A stretch of DNA of 64,000 nt from CAZWCE01 sp964632505 (GTDB lineage: Bacteria; Planctomycetota; Planctomycetia; Pirellulales; Thermoguttaceae): positions 34,843-98,842 of the forward strand of contig CAZWCE010000014.1 in NCBI GenBank assembly GCA_964632505.1, in the 5' to 3' direction. The first letter of the stretch is position 1, and each line of letters opens with the position of its first letter. Position numbers and translations under genes: made by a program. A model generated the notes under the pieces. The model ran no database searches, was not told where the DNA came from, and saw only the letters and a list, made by a program, of their open reading frames with translations. Of the stretch, positions 26,337 through 34,468 are shown in pieces.

Positions 26337-28367
26337 TCATTTCTCCGTGGTTTCGGGGAAGTGCTCATCGAGATATTCCCACATCTCCTTGATTTCCCGC
26401 TGGAATCCGCCCGAGAGAATCGGGAAACGGCACCAGGTTTTCGGATCGAGGTTCTCATCGTCGAGATGGAAGGAAGGGGCATATCGTTCTCTTTTCCATT
26501 GATGGCGCGTCCAGAGGCGGAAAAACCGCTCGATCCACGCGCCGATTTTTCGGGGATCTTCCTCCGGACGGTCGGCCAGCAGGGCGTGAAAGACTTCCAC
26601 GGGCGAGCGTTTGTCGCGAATCGCCGCTTTTTCGATCCGATCGAGGATCGGATACGGCATCAGGTCCTCTTCGTCGGTCTGCTTTCGGTCCTGGGGACGG
26701 AGCTCCGCCGTGGGCTGTTGGACGTTGACCGCCCGCAAGGCCGGGAGATTCTTCCTCTCGCCATCGAGAAGCGGTCCTTCCGTCTCCATCCAGCGAAGCC
26801 ACTTTCGGAGATAGGCTTTGTCGATGCCGGCGATGGGAGAGAGGCCTCCGCTGGTGTCGCCGTCCATCGTTGCGTAGCCGGCTGCGGCCTCCGATCGGTT
26901 ACTCGTGGAAAGCAACAGCGCTCCGCGGATATTTGCCAGCATCCACACTCCCGGCGATCGTACCCGCGCCTGAATGTTCTGCAAAGCGATATCGTCCTCC
27001 TCCCAGGTGAGCGTGCGACCGATCCCTTGGGAAACCATTTCGACATAGCGGCGAACCAGCGAATCGACGTCGAACTCCAGAAATGCCGCGCCGGCCGCCT
27101 TGGCGACGTCGCGTGCTGCGTTTCTAGTGGTTTCCGAACTGTTGCTGGTCGACTGATAGACGCAGGTGAGAAGGTGATGCATGATATCTTCGACACTTCG
27201 AGCGACTTCCAGTCCGGGGAGATGTCGGAGTTTGTTCAAAAACGCTTTCTTGCCGATGTCGGCGGTTCCCAGTACGACGCTCAACCAGATCAACGTCGCC
27301 ACGCTCGACGAATCGGCGCCTCCACTGAGGGAAACAACGTATCCTCCGGAACGGCTCTTGCGCATGTAATCGTAAAGCCCCAGGGCGACCGTCCGGGAAA
27401 ACTCCTCTTCCTTCAATGATCCACTCTGTTCCCAAAGGGCTTGTTCGACATGGCGACGTCGGGGAGATTGTCGCTCGACCGAGAATTCATGTTTCGGCTT
27501 TTCGGTGCAAAAAACCGATTCGCTCAAAAGGAACGTGCTCGACTGGATTCGTCCGAGTTGGACCAGATCCAAATCGACTTGAGCGGTGATGGTCAGGGCG
27601 TCCCGATAGGAAAAGCGTTTTCCTTCGGCGAGCATGGTGCCGCCGGCGGCGATCATCGTCCCCCCGTCGTAGATCACCCGTCCCGCTTCGTTCCCCAACA
27701 GATTCGCATATACATAGGCCGTATGGAATGCCCGAGACCCTTCCAGGACGAAACGCCGACGGATCTCCTGCTTCCCGAACGCGAAATGGCTGGCGCTGGG
27801 ATTCAGAATCAAATCGACCCCCCGCTGGACCAGTTTCCCCCCCGGGCGTTGCGCCACCCAGGCGTCTTCACAGATTTCAAATCCGATGCGAATCCCGTCG
27901 ATCTCAAAACAGAGGTCGCCGATCGGCACTTCCATGCCGTGAAAATTCATCTCGGTGCGGACCCCCGCCGGCCAGGGCTTGAACCAGCGGGGCTCGTAGT
28001 GGATTCCCTGCCCCGCGAGATTCTGCTTGCAGTGGATTCCGACCAATTCTCCATCGACCGCCAAGGCCGCGGCATCGAACACCGCGCCGCTGTAGTATGC
28101 CGGAAATCCCAGTGAAACGATCATTCCTTCCGTTTCCGGCAGCAACTCCATGACGCTCCGGGAAGCGCCGCGAATCGTCGAAGCCGAGGCGAATGCATCT
28201 TCGCAGCCGTATCCGGTGATCGACAATTCCGGCAAGCAAAGAATTGTGGCCCCCTCCGCCCGGGCGGACTCAATCGCCTGACGAATATGGTCGGCGTTTC
28301 CCTCCCAATCCAAAGGGGTCTGATTCAATGCGGCCGCCGCGACTGAAATGATGTTCATTTTTGCCAT
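26337..28367 (-). CDS. nadE: Glutamine-dependent NAD(+) synthetase
   Basis: Last step of NAD synthesis: deamido-NAD plus ammonia from glutamine gives NAD at the cost of ATP. The 676-residue protein joins an N-terminal nitrilase-type glutaminase (about 1-280) to a C-terminal synthetase. The glutaminase triad is visible: Glu in CLPELSITGYG, Lys in CKQNLAG and Cys in FEICEDAW. The synthetase domain has the PP-loop SLSGGADSSS. GGAG lies 6 nt before the ATG at 28367. The C-terminus ends just before repeat copy A. The 5-FCL gene lies about 65 nt upstream on the same strand, so they may be co-transcribed. Confidence 0.97.
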   Translation of the reverse strand: MAKMNIISVAAAALNQTPLDWEGNADHIRQAIESARAEGATILCLPELSITGYGCEDAFASASTIRGASRSVMELLPETEGMIVSLGFPAYYSGAVFDAAALAVDGELVGIHCKQNLAGQGIHYEPRWFKPWPAGVRTEMNFHGMEVPIGDLCFEIDGIRIGFEICEDAWVAQRPGGKLVQRGVDLILNPSASHFAFGKQEIRRRFVLEGSRAFHTAYVYANLLGNEAGRVIYDGGTMIAAGGTMLAEGKRFSYRDALTITAQVDLDLVQLGRIQSSTFLLSESVFCTEKPKHEFSVERQSPRRRHVEQALWEQSGSLKEEEFSRTVALGLYDYMRKSRSGGYVVSLSGGADSSSVATLIWLSVVLGTADIGKKAFLNKLRHLPGLEVARSVEDIMHHLLTCVYQSTSNSSETTRNAARDVAKAAGAAFLEFDVDSLVRRYVEMVSQGIGRTLTWEEDDIALQNIQARVRSPGVWMLANIRGALLLSTSNRSEAAAGYATMDGDTSGGLSPIAGIDKAYLRKWLRWMETEGPLLDGERKNLPALRAVNVQQPTAELRPQDRKQTDEEDLMPYPILDRIEKAAIRDKRSPVEVFHALLADRPEEDPRKIGAWIERFFRLWTRHQWKRERYAPSFHLDDENLDPKTWCRFPILSGGFQREIKEMWEYLDEHFPETTEK

Positions 28368-28432
28368 AGGATGCTCCGGGGCAAAATGTGCTCAAGGAGT
28401 TTCGGGTGACTTTTTCATCGTCCATTCGAAAG

Positions 28433-29125
28433 TTAGTGGATCGATTCTCCAGCTCGTGGTTGACGTGAACCTGGACGGCGATATACTTGTTGCTCAGTGA
28501 TGATCATGTCGAGGTATCGGTCATGGGGTTCCATCGGAATCTGATCGAAAAGTTGGCACTCGAACGACAGTCCCACGGCAATCGCATCGGAACGGAGATT
28601 CGGCACGAACTGATCATAGTACCCCTTGCCGCGTCCCAGCCGGGCCCCTTCGAGGTCGAACGCCAAGCCGGGGAGGATCGCCAAATCGATCTCCTCGGGA
28701 GACGCCTTACGCTGGAGGACTTGACGCCAGTGGGGCATCGGTTCGTGAATGCCGAAAGCCCCCGGGGCGATCTCCGTTTCCATGACCAGTCGAAAAAGGA
28801 GTATCTCCCCCTCGACGCAGTAGGGGATCAACACTTTTTTGGGAAGGAGAAAGTCATATTCCCAAGGGACGATTCGATCTTTTCCCCTTTCGCTCCCCCC
28901 CAATAGAGAGGGGAGCGTGCAGTGGGTCCGGACCTCCGATCCCACATCGAGGTAAAGCAAGATCGTTTCGGCCGACCGGTATTCCCGGCAGCCCGAGAGC
29001 AGATGCCAGATGGCGAGGCTCTTTAAGTCCTTATCAGGGAGGGACTTCCTTCGGGCGATCGCTTCTCGCCTCATACGCTCTTTTTTTACCGGATCGGGAG
29101 CGATTTTCATCCGTTCACTTTCCAT
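28433..29125 (-). CDS. 5-formyltetrahydrofolate cyclo-ligase
   Basis: Converts 5-formyltetrahydrofolate to 5,10-methenyltetrahydrofolate using ATP, rescuing the folate pool (YgfA/MTHFS family). About 230 residues from the ATG at 29125, which follows GGAG; ATG at 29110 is nearly as good. The N-terminus has the basic helix KKERMRREAIARRKSL, and the C-terminal half carries the family signature GRGKGYYDQFV with the glycine-rich ATP/folate site. In Proteobacteria the homologue sits directly downstream of the 6S RNA gene; here a long upstream region with its own promoter-like motif lies at 29126-29600. Confidence 0.92.
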   Translation of the reverse strand: MESERMKIAPDPVKKERMRREAIARRKSLPDKDLKSLAIWHLLSGCREYRSAETILLYLDVGSEVRTHCTLPSLLGGSERGKDRIVPWEYDFLLPKKVLIPYCVEGEILLFRLVMETEIAPGAFGIHEPMPHWRQVLQRKASPEEIDLAILPGLAFDLEGARLGRGKGYYDQFVPNLRSDAIAVGLSFECQLFDQIPMEPHDRYLDMIITEQQVYRRPGSRQPRAGESIH

Positions 29126-29342
29126 CGGTCTCCAGCGGACACGCGCTGCGACACGAAAAAAGAGCAACTCCGAATCGAGCTCTCACCCTCGATTATTTTG
29201 TCCTCACGAGTCGGAGATCGATTTTTCGCGAAAAAAAAGGACCGTCATCTTGTCGCCGAGCAAAAAAACATTAAACTGAGAGGTTTTACCGGAGGTCTTC
29301 CGTTGCCTCACCGCATCGATTGAATCGTAGATCTCTATTGAG

Positions 29343-29372
29343 TGTTTGCGTCCTTGGTGTTTGCTTCCTTGG
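29343..29372. repeat. 15-nt tandem repeat, two copies
   Basis: TGTTTGCGTCCTTGG (29343-29357) is directly followed by TGTTTGCTTCCTTGG (29358-29372), one mismatch in fifteen. It lies in the non-coding region between the 5-FCL gene and rpsR. The role is unknown; it could be part of an RNA structure or slippage debris. Confidence 0.7.
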
Positions 29373-29585
29373 AACGGATGGCTGGCTTTCCGCCGAACAA
29401 CGTCTTTCGCCCGGCATGGAAGGCGGCTGACAAATACAACGGAAAAGGCGGCACTTCCGGAATGGAAGCAGCTCCTTGATTGGCAACGATGGAACAAGAA
29501 CCGCGACGTCGGTTCCCCAGCGATCGATCGCCCAAGATCGGTCGCCCGAGGAAATGACCTGAACCTCCGTTTCAGAGCTACTAAA

Positions 29586-29594
29586 ATAATAGCA
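29586..29594 (-). promoter_or_regulatory. Extended -10 promoter-like motif
   Basis: On the minus strand the sequence reads TGCTATTAT, a TGn extended -10 with hexamer TATTAT. The -35 is poor (TTCGAA, 18 bp upstream), which extended -10 promoters tolerate. It would drive the region upstream of the 5-FCL gene. Confidence 0.45.
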
Positions 29595-29765
29595 TAAAAG
29601 GCACGTTTTTCGAAGGACCGTCGAGCTGTTTTCCTTCAGAACTTGTTGGTTCCGTCCGATGACGTGCCGACCGAAACGGCTCCGCTGCTCCCGAAACGAT
29701 ACTCAACTTTCGAAACTCAACGATTTGTTCACCATTTCACGTCAATCATTTGAGACAAGAGGCCT

Positions 29766-30011
29766 ATGAGCAAAAAACGAGCAAAAGCCAAAAAAGGCAA
29801 AAAGAAGGATCCGCTTTGGGTGGATGGGCAACGTCCTCGCCCGATGTTCGTGGACTACAAGGACTTGGAACTCCTCGAAAAGCTGACCAGTCGGCAAGGA
29901 AAAATCATCGGCCGGCGCAAGACGGGCTGTTCCGCCACGAGCCAACATGCCGTGACGGCCGCCGTCAAGCGAGCGAGATTCATGGCCTTATTGCCTTACA
30001 TCGGCGACTGA
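29766..30011 (+). CDS. rpsR: 30S ribosomal protein bS18
   Basis: An 81-residue small-subunit protein. After a lysine-rich start (MSKKRAKAKKGKKKD) comes the S18 core: VDYKDLELLEKLTSRQGKII, then RRKTGCSATSQHAVTAAVKR and the conserved end ARFMALLPYIGD. It binds with S6 to the platform of the 30S subunit. AAGAGG stands at proper spacing before the ATG. The usual partner rpsF is not adjacent on either side, so rpsR is solo here. Confidence 0.96.
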   Translation: MSKKRAKAKKGKKKDPLWVDGQRPRPMFVDYKDLELLEKLTSRQGKIIGRRKTGCSATSQHAVTAAVKRARFMALLPYIGD

Positions 30012-30358
30012 TTCTCCGACTTCTGATCGGTGAGGTTCCCCGCTCTTTGTCCGATTTCCAGCATCCTTCACGGTGGCGTTTCTGGGTTCCGTAGAAAACC
30101 GGTTGAGCTGGAATCACCCCTCTCCTCGGCGGGACTCGCCCGGTTTCCAACTTATCGGATGGGTCGTTCCGCGGTTGTGGCGGAAGACGCGCAAGCTGGT
30201 TTCGTATCCATTCCTCACACCTTTTCGCGGAAACATTACCGCAGGTGGGTGGAATCGGCGAAACCAGTTTTTGCTTTCATTCACCGGCCGCCGACTGGGG
30301 AAGTGCCTTCGTACGATTTCGCTCAACATCCACGTCATACATCAGGGACTTCAAGTTG
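30012..30358. other. 347-nt intergenic region before argB
   Basis: No gene is supported; a 100-codon frame (30073-30375) has no ribosome site and overlaps the argB start. No clear terminator for rpsR and no -10/-35 pair for argB were found. Confidence 0.4.
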
Positions 30359-31246
30359 ATGGAAAAGGCGATTGAAAAAGCCGATGTGCTCATCGAAGCG
30401 ATGCAGTGGATCCGCGAATTTCGCGGGAAGATCACCGTGATCAAGCTCGGGGGAAGCGTCATGGAAGATCCCCGCGCCATGACGCAGTTGCTGCTGGATG
30501 TCGTTTTCATGGAAACGGTCGGCATGAAACCGGTGATCGTCCACGGGGGAGGCGCCGCCATCAGCCGGGCCATGACCGAGGCGAAGATCGAACCTCGCTT
30601 CGTGCAGGGAAGACGCTACACCGACGAATCGTCCTTGAAAATCGTCAGTCAGGTCCTGGGATGCGAGATCAATCGGAAGCTGGTCAATGAAATCAACGCT
30701 CTCGGCGGTCGTGCGCAATCTCTGAGCGAGTGTGCCGAAAGCAATGTCCTGTTCGGGGAACGACTGCTCCTTCCCGGTCCCGACGACAAGGCGATCGAGC
30801 TAGGCTATGTCGGACACGTCACGTGCGTCGATACCGAAGCGATCCGACGTTGTTGCGACAATTGGATCGTCCCGGTTATTCCCTCCCTTTGTTTCGAATC
30901 GGAGGAGAACACCCTTCTGAATGTGAATGCCGACACCGCGGCCACCGCCGTTGCACAGGCGCTGAGGGCTGAAAAACTCGTCTTCCTCAGCGACGTCAAC
31001 GGCGTGCGAATGGACTCCGAGGATCCCGATTCCCTGCTCCACTCCCTCACGGCTGGAAAAGCCCGGGAATTGATCGACAGCGGCGCGGTCGTCGGAGGAA
31101 TGATTCCGAAAGTCCAGGCATGTCTCGATACGCTGGAAAAAGGAGTCCGGAAAATCCACATCATCGACGGCCGTTTGCGACATTCGCTCCTATTGGAAGT
31201 GTATACCAGCAAGGGGGTCGGGACGGAGATCTTCCAGAATGAATGA
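30359..31246 (+). CDS. argB: Acetylglutamate kinase
   Basis: Second step of arginine synthesis: phosphorylates N-acetyl-L-glutamate. 295 residues, the family's usual size, from the ATG at 30359. Motifs of the amino-acid kinase fold are clear: ITVIKLGGSVMEDP for ATP, VHGGGAAISRAM for substrate, and DVNGVRMDSEDP with GGMIPKVQACLDTLE near the end. An in-frame GTG/ATG extension to 30245 has no homology. The next gene, argD, starts 130 nt further on, so the two are likely one transcription unit. argC, argJ, argG and argH are not in the window. Confidence 0.96.
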   Translation: MEKAIEKADVLIEAMQWIREFRGKITVIKLGGSVMEDPRAMTQLLLDVVFMETVGMKPVIVHGGGAAISRAMTEAKIEPRFVQGRRYTDESSLKIVSQVLGCEINRKLVNEINALGGRAQSLSECAESNVLFGERLLLPGPDDKAIELGYVGHVTCVDTEAIRRCCDNWIVPVIPSLCFESEENTLLNVNADTAATAVAQALRAEKLVFLSDVNGVRMDSEDPDSLLHSLTAGKARELIDSGAVVGGMIPKVQACLDTLEKGVRKIHIIDGRLRHSLLLEVYTSKGVGTEIFQNE

Positions 31247-31376
31247 ACGGTTCGTCCGACGATTCCCCTCGAATCGCGGCAATCGTTTTACCGAATGCTG
31301 AATCGTCCCCCTCCAATTCGTGTGCCGAGGTTCAACGAAAACGCTCCCGGAAAGTTCACTCGCAAGGAGAGCCACC

Positions 31377-32582
31377 ATGGCGATGGAATCCGATCAAATC
31401 ATGGCGATGTTCGACCGATACGTCATCCCCAATTACGGAAGATTTCCGGTTTCGCTACAGCGCGGCGAGGGCGCCTTCGTGTGGGACAACGAAGGCAATC
31501 GGTATCTCGATCTCTTTCCCGGCTGGGGCTGCAATTTGCTCGGTCACTGCCCTCCCCGGGTCGTCGAGGCCGTCCAAAGACAAGTCGCGCGTTTAATCCA
31601 CGTCCCGAATACCTGGTATACGGAAGAACAAGGCCAGTGGGCCAAACTGCTTTCGGAGCGAAGTTTCCAGGGAAAAGCCTTTTTTTGCAACTCAGGCACC
31701 GAAGCCAATGAAGCCGCCATCAAGCTTGTGCGTTTACATACGCCGAAAGAACGTTACAAGATCATCACTTTCGAAGGCGGATTTCACGGTCGAACGCTCG
31801 GATCCACCAGCGCCACGGCGCAGCCGAAGTACCACGAAGATATCGGTCCGCTGATGGCCGGATTCGTCTATGCGCCTTTCGGCGATCTGGAGGCGGTCGA
31901 GCAAAGCATCGACGAGGAGACCGCCGCCGTTCTGGTCGAACCGATCCAAGGAGAAGGTGGAGTGCGCATTCCGCCGGACGGCTTTCTGCAAGGTCTCCGT
32001 GAACTCTGCGACCGCGAGGGCATTCTTTTGGTCTTCGACGAGGTGCAAACGGGATGCGGGCGGACCGGGGAGTGGTTCGGCTACCAGCACTTCGGAGTCA
32101 CCCCAGATGTGATGACTCTGGCCAAGTCGGTCTGTGGCGGCATCGCCGGAGGTGCCTTGCTGACCACGCCGGAAATCGCCCCCAGCCTTCGTCCCGGCAT
32201 GCATGCGGCGACATTCGGCGGCAACCCCATCGCTGCCGCGGCCGGCATCGCGACCATTGAGACGATCGAGGAAGAATCCCTCCTTGAAAACGCCAAAACC
32301 ACCTCGGATATTTTTCGGAAGCATCTGATGGAATTGAAGGATGAACTCGACATCGTCCGGGAGATCCGCATCGTCGGGATGATGATCGGAATGGAACTGG
32401 CGGTCGAAGGCGGCCCGTTCGTGAAAGCCTGTATGGAAAACAAGATATTGATCAATTGCACTCAGGGGAATATTTTGCGATTGCTTCCGGCCATGAACAT
32501 GACCGGGGAACAAGTCGAAGAAGGCTGCCGGAAGCTCTGCGAGGTGATACGCTCCACCGAAGTCGCCCAGGCGAGAGACTGA
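31377..32582 (+). CDS. argD: Acetylornithine aminotransferase
   Basis: PLP-dependent class III aminotransferase of arginine synthesis (N-acetylglutamate semialdehyde to N-acetylornithine), 401 residues. The ATG at 31377 follows AAGGAG at ideal distance. The phosphate cup is CNSGTEANEAAIKL, the PLP aspartate is in LVFDEVQTGCGRTG, and the Schiff-base lysine is in TLAKSVCGG. It lies between argB and argF, same strand, and may also serve as succinyldiaminopimelate aminotransferase, which sequence cannot decide. Confidence 0.95.
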   Translation: MAMESDQIMAMFDRYVIPNYGRFPVSLQRGEGAFVWDNEGNRYLDLFPGWGCNLLGHCPPRVVEAVQRQVARLIHVPNTWYTEEQGQWAKLLSERSFQGKAFFCNSGTEANEAAIKLVRLHTPKERYKIITFEGGFHGRTLGSTSATAQPKYHEDIGPLMAGFVYAPFGDLEAVEQSIDEETAAVLVEPIQGEGGVRIPPDGFLQGLRELCDREGILLVFDEVQTGCGRTGEWFGYQHFGVTPDVMTLAKSVCGGIAGGALLTTPEIAPSLRPGMHAATFGGNPIAAAAGIATIETIEEESLLENAKTTSDIFRKHLMELKDELDIVREIRIVGMMIGMELAVEGGPFVKACMENKILINCTQGNILRLLPAMNMTGEQVEEGCRKLCEVIRSTEVAQARD

Positions 32583-32613
32583 CGTCCCGATAGTAGATTG
32601 TGTTTCGGAGATG

Positions 32614-32640
32614 GCCTCCATTTCGCCATGGAGGCGTTTT
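32614..32640 (+). terminator. Intrinsic terminator after argD
   Basis: GCCTCCAT (32614-32621) and ATGGAGGC (32628-32635) form an eight-base-pair stem with loop TTCGCC, followed by GTTTT. Readthrough or an internal promoter would be needed for argF. Confidence 0.75.
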
Positions 32641-32723
32641 CCGGTTCGCCACCGTGATTCTTGCCTTTTGTTATGCTGCATGAAACATGAGCATACCTGC
32701 ATTGATGCAAGGGAGTTCCGATC

Positions 32724-33644
32724 ATGAAACATTTGATCACTCTTGAAGATTACTCCAGCCAGGATATCCTCGAGATTTTTTCCATCGCCGAAGACCTCAA
32801 GGCTAAGTTTCAAAAGCAAATTCGCGAACCGCTCTTCCCCGCGAGGGTCCTGGGACTCCTCTTTGAAAAGCCGTCTCTGCGAACCCGGGTGAGCTTCGAG
32901 GCGGGAATGACCCATCTGGGTGGCAGCGCGATGTATCTCGGTCAGGACGTCGGCTTCGGAAAACGTGAGAGCCTTGCCGATTTCGGGAGCGTGCTCAGCA
33001 CGATGGTCGACGTCATTGTGGTTCGCGCCAAAAACCACGCCACGGTGGCGGAACTCTCTCAATATTGCACCTGTCCGGTCATCAACGGACTGACCGACTT
33101 CTCCCATCCCTGCCAAGCGATCGCCGACGTCTTCACCTTGAAGGAACAATTCGGCACCCTGAAGGATTTGACCGTGGCATGGGTCGGTGATGCCAATAAC
33201 GTCGCATTCAGCCTCGCCCTGGCGTGCGCGAAACTGGGGATACGGCTGGTCATGGCGACGCCGCCGGACTATCGATTCGAACCCGAAAAAATGGCGATCT
33301 TGAAAGCACAAGCGGAAAAGGGCTTTCAACTGATCGAAAGCGAGAATCCGGCCGAAGCGGTCTCCGATGCCTCGGCGATCTATACCGACGTCTGGGCAAG
33401 TATGGGCCAGGAAAAGCAAGAGAAACAACGCAAAAAGGATTTCGGTCCGTACCAGGTGAACGCCTCGCTGATGAAAAAAGCGCCGTCGAACTGCGTTTTC
33501 ATGCATTGCCTGCCGGCCAAACGCGGCTTGGAGGTGACCGACGAGGTGATGGACGGGCCACAAAGCATCGTCGTTCCTCAGGCGGCCAACCGCATGCACG
33601 CCCAAAAGGGGATTCTCGTTTGGCTGTTGCGACAGGTAGGTTGA
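32724..33644 (+). CDS. argF: Ornithine carbamoyltransferase
   Basis: Joins ornithine and carbamoyl phosphate to citrulline, sixth step of arginine synthesis. 306 residues. The carbamoyl-phosphate motif is FEKPSLRTRVSFE (the family's STRT variant SLRT), then HPCQAIAD, and MHCLPAKRGLEV near the C-terminus, which binds ornithine. AAGGGAG precedes the ATG. It follows a clear terminator after argD, so it may have its own promoter, not identified. Distinguished from aspartate transcarbamoylase by HCLPA. Confidence 0.97.
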   Translation: MKHLITLEDYSSQDILEIFSIAEDLKAKFQKQIREPLFPARVLGLLFEKPSLRTRVSFEAGMTHLGGSAMYLGQDVGFGKRESLADFGSVLSTMVDVIVVRAKNHATVAELSQYCTCPVINGLTDFSHPCQAIADVFTLKEQFGTLKDLTVAWVGDANNVAFSLALACAKLGIRLVMATPPDYRFEPEKMAILKAQAEKGFQLIESENPAEAVSDASAIYTDVWASMGQEKQEKQRKKDFGPYQVNASLMKKAPSNCVFMHCLPAKRGLEVTDEVMDGPQSIVVPQAANRMHAQKGILVWLLRQVG

Positions 33645-33724
33645 CCCCATTCCCCTCAAGCATCGTCGCACGATTGCACCTTCGGCCCGTTTTCAGCCGG
33701 ATACCGATCGACGGGAGCGAGACA

Positions 33725-34453
33725 ATGAACCGATCCGATCAACGAACGGCCGATGCACTTCGGCCGATCACCATCGAGCGTCCCTTTCTGGAAAGTGCCG
33801 CCGGCAGCGCGCTCATTTCCTCGGGAAAGACCCGCGTCCTCTGCTCGGCAAGCGTTTCCGAAGAGTTACCTCCCTGGCGTGCGGAAAGCGGCAAAGGGTG
33901 GATCACCGCCGAGTACCGCATGCTCCCGGCGAGCACCTCACCCCGCAGTCCCCGCCGTGATCGCGCCGATGGTCGAGCCACGGAGATTCAGAGATTGATC
34001 GGGCGAAGCTTGCGTGCCGTGGCCGATCTGGAAAGTCTGGGGCCGCGGATGATCACGGTCGATTGCGATGTCCTCCAGGCCGACGGCGGAACCCGGACTC
34101 TTTCGATCTCCGGCGCGATGATCGTGCTGGTCGATGCGATCGCGACCATTCTCCCTCATTTGCCGCCCGGGGGGCGTTATCCCTTGCGGTCCAGCGTCGC
34201 GGCGGTCAGCGTCGGCGTGGTCGATGGGGAGTGTTTGCTCGATTTGGATTATCGGGAAGACGTCGCCGCCGCCGTCGATATGAATCTGGTGATGACCGGC
34301 ACCGGCGAGTTCGTGGAAATCCAGGGAACCGGCGAAGAGGACACCTTTAACGAATCGCAGCTCGGGCAGTTATTATCCCTGGGAAAAAAAGGGGTGCGTC
34401 GGCTCATCGAAATGCAGAAAGAGTGCTTGGGGGCAGACTGGCCGTTTGCATGA
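33725..34453 (+). CDS. rph: Ribonuclease PH
   Basis: Phosphorolytic 3'-5' exonuclease that trims the 3' end of tRNA precursors, 242 residues, normal for the family. The N-terminus reads RPITIERPFLESAAGSALIS, then the arginine-rich phosphate site SPRSPRRDRADGRATEIQRLIGRS, and DCDVLQADGGTRTLSISGA carries the catalytic Asp/Gln positions. GGGAG stands before the ATG at 33725. The frame stays open upstream inside argF and is not used. The gene converges with the zinc alcohol dehydrogenase, 14 nt between the stops. Confidence 0.96.
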   Translation: MNRSDQRTADALRPITIERPFLESAAGSALISSGKTRVLCSASVSEELPPWRAESGKGWITAEYRMLPASTSPRSPRRDRADGRATEIQRLIGRSLRAVADLESLGPRMITVDCDVLQADGGTRTLSISGAMIVLVDAIATILPHLPPGGRYPLRSSVAAVSVGVVDGECLLDLDYREDVAAAVDMNLVMTGTGEFVEIQGTGEEDTFNESQLGQLLSLGKKGVRRLIEMQKECLGADWPFA

Positions 34454-34468
34454 TCGGCCGAGCGTTCA

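Larger units (their letters stand above)
29126..29765. other. 640-nt region, candidate small-RNA locus
   Basis: No convincing protein gene is seen. On the minus strand an extended -10, TGCTATTAT, lies at 29594-29586, pointing at the 5-FCL gene, with a weak -35 (TTCGAA) about 18 bp further up; it would start a transcript near 29579. The transcript would begin GC-rich and has several self-complementary stretches, such as CTTCCGGAAG. The place upstream of a 5-FCL gene is the well-known location of 6S RNA in other phyla. I could not build the full 6S fold by eye, so the RNA remains a candidate. The right part (29600-29765) is the rpsR upstream region. Confidence 0.35.

Noticed and set aside
26283..27419. 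378-codon plus-strand frame starting in repeat copy A
   Set aside because: It runs antisense through nadE; only the first residues (MDANMN) are of interest as part of the repeat.
29440..29480. TCCGGAATGGAAGCAGC resembling the SRP RNA domain IV
   Set aside because: The 5' arm GGTCAGG needed to form the SRP symmetric loop is missing and the loop sequence differs.
30073..30375. 100-codon frame between rpsR and argB
   Set aside because: No ribosome site, no recognisable domain, and it overlaps the argB start.
31734..33671. 645-codon minus-strand open frame opposite argD and argF
   Set aside because: Same reasoning: antisense shadow of recognised arginine genes.
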